Shown here one piece after another: positions 57,861 to 64,000 of a DNA stretch of 64,000 bases (its first letter is position 1; the number at the start of each line of letters is the position of its first letter). The stretch comes from Alligator mississippiensis (Eukaryota > Chordata > Crocodylia > Alligatoridae), in assembly GCF_030867095.1 (NCBI RefSeq), contig NC_081837.1, forward strand, positions 15,270,501-15,334,500. Reading direction: 5' to 3'. The notes under the pieces were generated by a model. That model saw only the letters and a program-made list of their open reading frames with translations. It ran no database searches and was not told the DNA's origin. The position numbers and the translations under genes were made by a program.

Positions 57861-58034
57861 CAGCATGTGTTTAGTCTGTGGAATTGGGGTCTGGGTATAG
57901 TGAAGAAAAGGTCAAAGATGTTTTTGGGTCAAGTTGTTCTTTTCACACACAAAAAACAAGCAGCCTAAGGTTTTTGGGAGTGTGGATGAATTAGATTGTA
58001 GGAGTTTGTATTTACACGAGATGACTGGGTGCTT

Positions 58035-58200
58035 GGGCTCCTGAGTTTTAACTGTAGCTCTAGACATGCTGTGTGTCTTGGTAAAGACACTTCTATCTCT
58101 GCTCTTTAGTTCTCTCCATATATAAAATGACCACCATCTAACTCAAAAGTGTGAATGTGAAACAAGTCTCACTTGTGGTTGAGAGGGACTGGATGGTGTT
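58035..58200 (+). mobile_element. MIR SINE fragment
   Basis: 'cctgagttttaactgtagctc', 'atgctgtgtgtcttggtaaag' and 'ttctctccatatataaaatgac' follow the MIR core and 3' half in order. Confidence 0.5.
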
Positions 58201-61200
58201 TGAAGCCTCTTACATTTGGGCCTAATTTGGCTTCAGGTTTGGGGATGGAAAATGCACCAGAACATTTAATTTGAATATTCTAATGAGAATTGTTTTGCTT
58301 TACTTGGGATGTCTCTTTTCTACTGTTAAAATGATGATGAATCTAGAGGAACAGAGTATCCCCAGCTGAAATTCTAACTTGTGTAGTTGTGTAAATTCTA
58401 ACTTGTGTAGTTGGAGCCCAGGGCTGTTGGAGAGTGGTGGCTCACCACCTGAGCAGTTGCTTTGTCTATTATTTACCTCCTGTCTCTTCTCTATGGTGTG
58501 CTTAGCACACCTAGTCTGGAGGCTCAAAAGCCTTTTGTTGAGCACCTCAATTCCCCTTCCACTGATCATTCAGCAGAATTGTGCTTGTTCAGGAGGCTCA
58601 GACTGAGATCCTTCAGCTTGATTGATTTGTTTTTCCTAAGCATGAAAAGGCTAATGAGGAAGACCCAGCTTTGCACAAACAGTTGTGCTGTATGTACCCT
58701 TTGCACAGGCTTGCCAGTGAGTCTGTTCTAATGATGTATCTCTGTACTGGGTTTCCAGTTGGTCTGCTGCTGTGATGCTTGGTAGCCTGGTGGGCTGTGC
58801 TGAAAGGCCAGAAGTTTCTCTTACTGTATACAGTTCAGTCCTTATTAAACTCAGATGTTTCTAATTCTCCCTCCTCCAGGCTCTTTTGGTAAATGGAGGA
58901 AGGGATATGGGCCTTTTTATTAACTACTCTGAATCTGTAATGGATGACAAAAGAGGTTCTGCTCTTTGGGCCTGGGTGCATATTGGGCTTTAATGCATGT
59001 TCATGGCTTTCTCAAGGAAGAAGGTTTTGGCAATGCAGATTTTTACTTTATTTTTTAGTTCTTAACAGCTGCCAGTGGTCTTCGTTTCCTTTTGGATTAT
59101 GTTCTTCACATTGTTCTCCAAGCTCTGCTTTTTTTCTTCAGCCCTCTCCTCAAGCTTCTTGGGTTTGACTTAGCTCAAGATACCACTTGAATCTTGGAGC
59201 GCTTTCTATTACCGTAACCAGTTTAACTTATTCCATATAATTTATTCCATATAATCTCAAAAGAGTGTTCAGGTGGTTGTAGAGGTAGCATCATCTACAG
59301 GAATGAACCTCACATGCTCAGAGTTCCTACTTGCCAAATGTGCATTGCTAGTGTTTGTTGTTGCTTTTTCTGGGGGAGGAGGAAGGATTTGGCAAGACTT
59401 ACTTATGCCTTTGCTTTATGGAAATACTTCAGTAACAAAGATGCTAGGAACTATCTAACATTGAAATCCCATTGATGAGTCGAAAGCAACCACAGCTCTT
59501 TTCTGTGCTTTACCATGGCTGTGGTCTCATACAAGCCCTACTCTTTTGAATAGATTTTGGATATCCCCCTCCTTGCCCATCTCATTTGATCCCAGGCTGA
59601 AAAAATATTTTTGACTCTGCAGGCTATAGAAGAAACACAGTGGCACCATATGTGGCTTGGCAATGGCCAGCTCTGTGTGTGTGCATATGTGCGTTCCAAA
59701 GACTTTGTCCAATGATGTCACATGATCACTTATTGTGATACTTGTGGCCTGATCCTGATCTCACTTTAATTTAGTTGATAAGTGACCTGAGATCTAAGGC
59801 TAGGACTTAAAGAAAAGTGTATGTTGGGTGTAGAGCCCTCCTGCACATTTGGTCTTTGCTTAGGTGCCTGAATATGAGCTGAAATCTCTTGAAATTTTGC
59901 TGCCAGGCACTTGAAAATGCGCCCTTGATCTTTTTGGCTCTTTGAGGCTGTCTGGGACTTGGGAACTACAGAGCACTTTTGTCACTCAGTACTGCATATC
60001 CCTGGGAAAACATTACTTAGTTGGCGGTAATTGTGGCTTCACTGAGGTTTTTTTTACACAGTTGTTTTTAATGAATTTAATGCTGAAAACTGCAGGGATT
60101 CTCTGAACTGAGCTGTCAGCTTGTGTCTGTCATTGGCACTAGCGATGTGGAGGGGGAGAGGGGGCAGAAATCTGATGCTTGGGCTTCAGTGTTTCATCGT
60201 GCTAAACCCCATTACTCTAAACACTGAGTGGGAGTTAAATTCCTTGGTCAGCTTAATCTCTGAATTGTTAAACCTATATCCTCGCTAGAATTGTAATGGC
60301 TGCTGCAATAGGGACCATCTTAGTAAATGACACTGGTTTTTTTTCTGGTTGGTAGCAATTTTCAAATATAGCTGCTCTAACTTGGGTTTAGGTGACTTAT
60401 CAAATCCAGTGTCCCAGTGAGAGACAAGCCCATTGCTACTTAACACCGAGTGGCTTGGGGTCTTGGTATTGGAATGAAATCTGGGAATTGAGATTCCCAG
60501 AACCTTTGCTTTCCATGTGTATGTGTGTGGATATAATATGTGTGCGTATAATGAAATAATCATGCTTCCCTTAGCCATGGCGGAGGCTCTAGGGAGTAAT
60601 TCATTATGGTGTGGTTAGAGTGCCAATTGGAAGCCACAATATCCTAAATATTACATAATTTTTTTTTATGCTAGATTACTTGGCTTCTGTATGTAACATT
60701 CCATTCCCCTATAGAATAAATAGACGTTAACCTACTCTGTTTCCTCTACTTTTGTGCCTAGCAGACAGCTTGTAGGGGGGACTTTCTTTCTCTCTCTTTC
60801 TCTTTCCCCCTTGGTCCATTGATATGGTTTATATTATGGGAGTTAGTCTTTCTGTCTGACCTTTGCACATAAGGCTTTAGTTAGTAGGTCAAGTGGTTAG
60901 AGCCAGCTGAGTGAAAGAGAGAAGAACCGAGAGGTGCTACCTGGGCTGGATTCTGGCTGGAGTAATCCAGGGCAGACGAAAGACCAGCAGCACTTGCAGA
61001 GGGGAACACAAACATTGTTTCTAGACCTACTTAAGTCATCCATAAGCCTGAAAAGCCTGTTTATGCTTTACATTGATGGAAATAACATATAGTAGCTGAG
61101 ACCTGACCGGAAAATGAGTCCCACGCTGTCTTTGAACGCTGTACATGGGGAGGCGGGATCCCCCTAGTTTTTGGTTGTAGAGCTGTGCAAGAAACAGGTC

Positions 61201-61592
61201 ACCCGTTTAAAGTTGTTCTGTCTTTCGTCGCATCTCTGGAGGAAAACAAGTGCTACTGTGCCAGTCTGGCTCTGCAGGACGCTACAATACTGGACTTGAT
61301 GCTGCTGTAAATCAGCATAACCTGCAAAAAATGGCCACGTTCCCTGTAGTGTACTGTAAAGTACAACACTACTGCAGCCAACCAGTTTAGCCCATCACAC
61401 TGTGAAGCCTGGTCTCGTGGGCAAACGTTACTGGAAATAACTAACGTATATTGTAAATAATACAATATTTTTCTATAACTTCATAAAGCAAACTCCTAGA
61501 CTGTAGCCCCATAGATTAGATTTTGAATGACTATCCATTGCATATGGAAATAATGGAAGACTGCTTGGCAAACAGTTTTCTGCCCCCCCCAT

Positions 61593-61612
61593 AAATAAAT
61601 AAATAAAAATCT
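61593..61612. repeat. (AAAT)n microsatellite
   Basis: Four to five AAAT units follow a C-run at about 61583. It is short and simple. Confidence 0.7.
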
Positions 61613-61880
61613 GGTCCTGATAGTGTCGTTAAAAAGTCTGCTAAAATCCCTTATGGAGACAAATGTGCTCCAAACCTATTGGAACCTTGTTGCAAGAACT
61701 TCAGCAACCTATTCATTTTCTTGGGGAATGTGCTTTGAAACCATCAAGCTCTTTAATTACATCTGTCAACCCATGCCAAGTGGTTATTGGCAAATCTGAG
61801 CCATGAAGTTTTGCAAGCAGTTTCTAGCTATGACCCTACAGTTTTACTGCAATATGAGTTTCAGCACATAGGTACTACCT

Positions 61881-61952
61881 GCCATTGTGGTTCAGTGGTA
61901 GAATCTTTGTCTGCCGTGTGGGAGAGCGGGGTTTCATTCTCAGATGTACATG
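61881..61952 (+). pseudogene. tRNA-Gly(GCC)-like relic
   Basis: It begins GCCATTGTGGTTCAGTGGTA against the vertebrate tRNA-Gly start GCATTGGTGGTTCAGTGGTA. The D arm and A box are kept, the anticodon loop reads CTGCCGT with GCC at the anticodon place, and the B-box region is degraded (GGTTTCATTCT against GGTTCGATTCC). The 3' acceptor strand no longer pairs with the 5' strand. It is a dead tRNA copy or the head of a tRNA-derived SINE. Confidence 0.6.
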
Positions 61953-62196
61953 CAACTACAGCGATCAAGGCACTGAAGGTCTGGAATCACTCTGGCCTTT
62001 GGATTCTGTCCCATTGATCTAAAGGGGTGATGGAAGGTCTGGGCAGCCTCCGCTCCTCCATGCCCCTGCGTAGGCATACGTGTCAAGGGTCCTGGTGACT
62101 TCTCATACATACACCATGACTCAGAAGGATTGATGGTTGCCTACTAAATTACATGCCTCTGGGGCTAGGGACAGACATTCAAAAAGCTGGAGCCTG

Positions 62197-62247
62197 AACT
62201 GATTCAACCTCTGCAGGTTAGTTTAACTTGCCTAGGTTGAATCAGTT
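62197..62247. repeat. perfect 14-bp inverted repeat
   Basis: AACTGATTCAACCT (62197-62210) and AGGTTGAATCAGTT (62234-62247) are exact reverse complements with a 23-base loop. 'acagacat' occurs on both sides of the hairpin (62171 and 62260). It may mark the end of an unrecognised DNA element extending to the right. Confidence 0.6.
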
Positions 62248-62884
62248 TGTAACAGGACAGACATGACCTCTGGACTGAGGAAATGCGGGCACATGCCTGC
62301 AGTTGCTCAGGTCAGGAGCTAAAGCGTGCCCTTGGCTGCAGGGAAACTGTGCTGGGAGGGGTGTGGCCAGTCTGGGCTGAACAGGCCAGAGAGGGGTTTA
62401 AATCCCCCCCTGTCCCACCAGCAGGACCTGGGCTGGGTCCACCGGGCGCTCCCCCCCTCACTGCTGCAATGGCAGGGCGCCATGGCCCCTGAGGCGGAGG
62501 GGGCAGGGAGGGGATTATTCTCCCCTCTACCCCCACTGCCCCCATGTCTGCCTGCCCTGACCCATGCTGCTCTCTCCCTGCTTGGGGAAAGCGGTGGAAT
62601 AAGCCCTCTCCCCCAGATGCTGGAGGGAGGGGGAATAACCCCCACCCCTGCTGCCACCTAAGGAGCCCTGCTGGCTGGTGTCTGGCCATGCCCCTGCCTA
62701 GCCACTGAAGTGGCAAGGGGGCAGGGATCTTGATGGGGGTAGCAACCCCTGTCATAGTGTTGTGGAGGGTGAGTCCTGGCGGGGGGGCCCTGCTACAGGC
62801 AGAGCTGCAGCAGACTGCGTGTGGCAGCACCGGGCCATGGGGAGAGGCAGTGGGTCGTGTGATCCCAGCGTGTGCTCCTGCCAG

Positions 62885-62960
62885 TGCCAGGGGGGGTCAG
62901 ACTAGATGATCTGTTCAGGTCCCGTCTGACCCCAAACTACTATGAAACTATGAAACCTTG
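62885..62960 (+). mobile_element. CR1 3' end fragment
   Basis: 'ggggggtcagactagatgatc', 'tgttcaggtcccgtctgacc' and 'actatgaaactatgaaac' form a CR1 terminal end with its short 3' repeats. Confidence 0.75.
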
Positions 62961-63029
62961 TATTATTACCACTGTTGTGTTTCCCTTTGGCCTCTTCTCC
63001 TCCCCCCTGCCTTTCTTTCCCCTCCCTCC

Positions 63030-63300
63030 CCTGCTTTACCTTTTCTTTTTCCTTTTTTACCTATTTATATTTTCACTACATCCTCTCACACTTAGAGCTT
63101 CTTTTATTCCTGTTTTCCTGATCTCCAGCTATTTCCTTTTTTCACTGACAGCCTCTTTTCTACCTTGTATTCTATTCCTTTAGCCTTTTACCCATCATGC
63201 ATTCCTCCCCTTCTCTCTGCTTTACCTTTTGTCTTTCTAATTTCTACCTATTTACATTCTTACTGACATCCTGCCACACTTTTAGCTTCTCTTATTTCTT
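63030..63300. repeat. pyrimidine-rich tandem duplication, offset about 185 bp
   Basis: 'ctgctttacctttt', 'tttctacctatttaca/tatt', 'ctacatcct' or 'tgacatcct', 'cacactt' and 'agcttctttta' recur in order starting near 63033 and 63218. The copies have drifted. Confidence 0.5.
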
Positions 63301-63329
63301 GGAGTCTCAAAACAGCAGAGACTCCCTAT

Positions 63330-63428
63330 GCCTGAAGAAGGGTGACTGTGCCCGAAAGCTTGCCAAGAAATTTTTTCCAACTCCTCAGTTGGTCTAATAA
63401 AAGATATCACATCTACCCCAAGAACCTT
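63330..63428 (+). repeat. dispersed repeat copy 3, hammerhead-like core
   Basis: Plus-strand order is CTGAAGA (63332-63338), a 15-base spacer with GGGT/GCCC pairing, GAAA (63354-63357), 'gcttgccaagaaatttttt', 'cagttggtctaataaaag' and 'atatcacatctaccccaag'. It is collinear with the minus strand of copies 1 and 2. The far end differs, so it is truncated or from a sister subfamily. Confidence 0.65.
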
Positions 63429-64000
63429 GCCTGCCTGTGAACTGAAAAGGGGCCTTTACAGCTAAGTTAATTAACACCTTTCCTTTCTTCTATACAGAGG
63501 TTGATAGTGGTAGTGTCTGACCCCTGTTACACTGGTGTAAACTGGGATGAAGCAGCTGATGATGAATTATGCTGGCATTGGGGAAAGGGAATTGCAGGCT
63601 CGTAACATAAGGTGAATGCTTTGAATCCATGCTGGGATGGTTAAAGTTTTTATTGCCAAGAATTTAGGGCTATGGCATTTGCAATAGGACTAACAAATAT
63701 TGGTGGTGGTTATGACACTGAACAGTACACTATCCCAGATATCCAAGTGGGAGTACAGTTTGTACCCAGAGGTGAGAAGTGGGTTGCTGGTATGGCAGGA
63801 CTGCACATGTATCCAATTATGGACATGTATAAAGGAAGTCCTTCTAAATGCATTACAGTTATGTGGAGCTTTTGTTATTGAGATTTATATCCGTGGAAAA
63901 CATGCTTTTTGAAAGAACTAAATATCACATCCGTAACTCAGTGGCTAGCGGTTTGTTGGTGTGTTTTGCCACAACTCATCCACTTTGCTGAAACGAGGTC

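Larger units (their letters stand above)
52661..64000 (+). other. COL26A1: COL26A1 intron 1 (incomplete)
   Basis: It starts with GTGAGTA and continues past the window. It holds CR1 tails at 53545, 54080, 56097 and 62885, a young CR1 3' half at 56829-57860, a MIR at 58035, a tRNA-Gly-like relic at 61881, an inverted repeat at 62197-62247, a duplicated pyrimidine-rich patch at 63030-63300 and a dispersed repeat at 63330. In the gaps (54350-56090, 58200-61880) I saw no exon. A doubled 'ttattccatataat' lies near 59229-59257 and an (AAAT)n run at about 61593. Confidence 0.7.

Overview
This is a repeat-rich vertebrate window. Its repeats point to a sauropsid, most likely a crocodilian and possibly a turtle: CR1 LINEs of several ages dominate, MIR-type SINEs and hAT-type DNA elements are common, and LTR-retroelement fossils are present. 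No bacterial, viral or CRISPR-type content was seen.

Two host genes can be named from hand translation. IFT22 (RABL5, a small Rab-like GTPase of the intraflagellar transport B complex) lies on the minus strand from 29038 to 23257 in five coding exons. COL26A1 (EMID2, an EMI-domain collagen) starts on the plus strand with its first coding exon at 52509-52660 and runs off the right edge, so 52661-64000 is the beginning of its intron 1. The genes are divergent and about 23.5 kb apart, the same arrangement as FIS1-IFT22-COL26A1 in mammals. Each starts in its own CpG island. IFT22 also has an RFX-type X-box just upstream of its ATG, as expected for a ciliary gene. FIS1 was not found to the left.

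Layout. 1-4.2 kb: a rearranged Ty3/Gypsy fossil (LTR pieces, an integrase-end piece, an inverted gag-like piece) interrupted by a minus-strand CR1. 4.4-5.35 kb: weak traces of a decayed immunoglobulin-superfamily receptor gene. 5.35-13 kb: mostly unassigned, with a roughly 400-bp diverged tandem duplication at 9.44-10.2 kb and an ancient CR1/L3 relic at 12.2-13.1 kb. 13.1-15.6 kb: two inverted copies of one hAT-like family. 16.4-19.5 kb: an older CR1 with a young CR1 tail nested inside. 20-22.5 kb: a dispersed repeat and a terminal-inverted-repeat element. 22.55-29.17 kb: IFT22, whose 4.5-kb last intron contains a 3-kb CR1. 29.2-52.2 kb: intergenic, with hAT elements, old CR1s, MIRs and two LTR-like fossils. 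52.2-64 kb: COL26A1 promoter, exon 1 and intron 1, with CR1 tails, a young 3' CR1 copy, a tRNA-Gly-like relic and low-complexity DNA.

No new multi-gene system was found. The points most worth a second look are the compressed, GC-rich 5' end of IFT22 (a 62-nt GC-AG intron, a coding LE repeat and an unresolved P-loop junction), a dispersed repeat carrying a partial hammerhead-ribozyme-like core, and near-identical CR1 copies that suggest recent activity. All calls come from reading and hand alignment. Repeat family names are by resemblance and have not been checked against a library.
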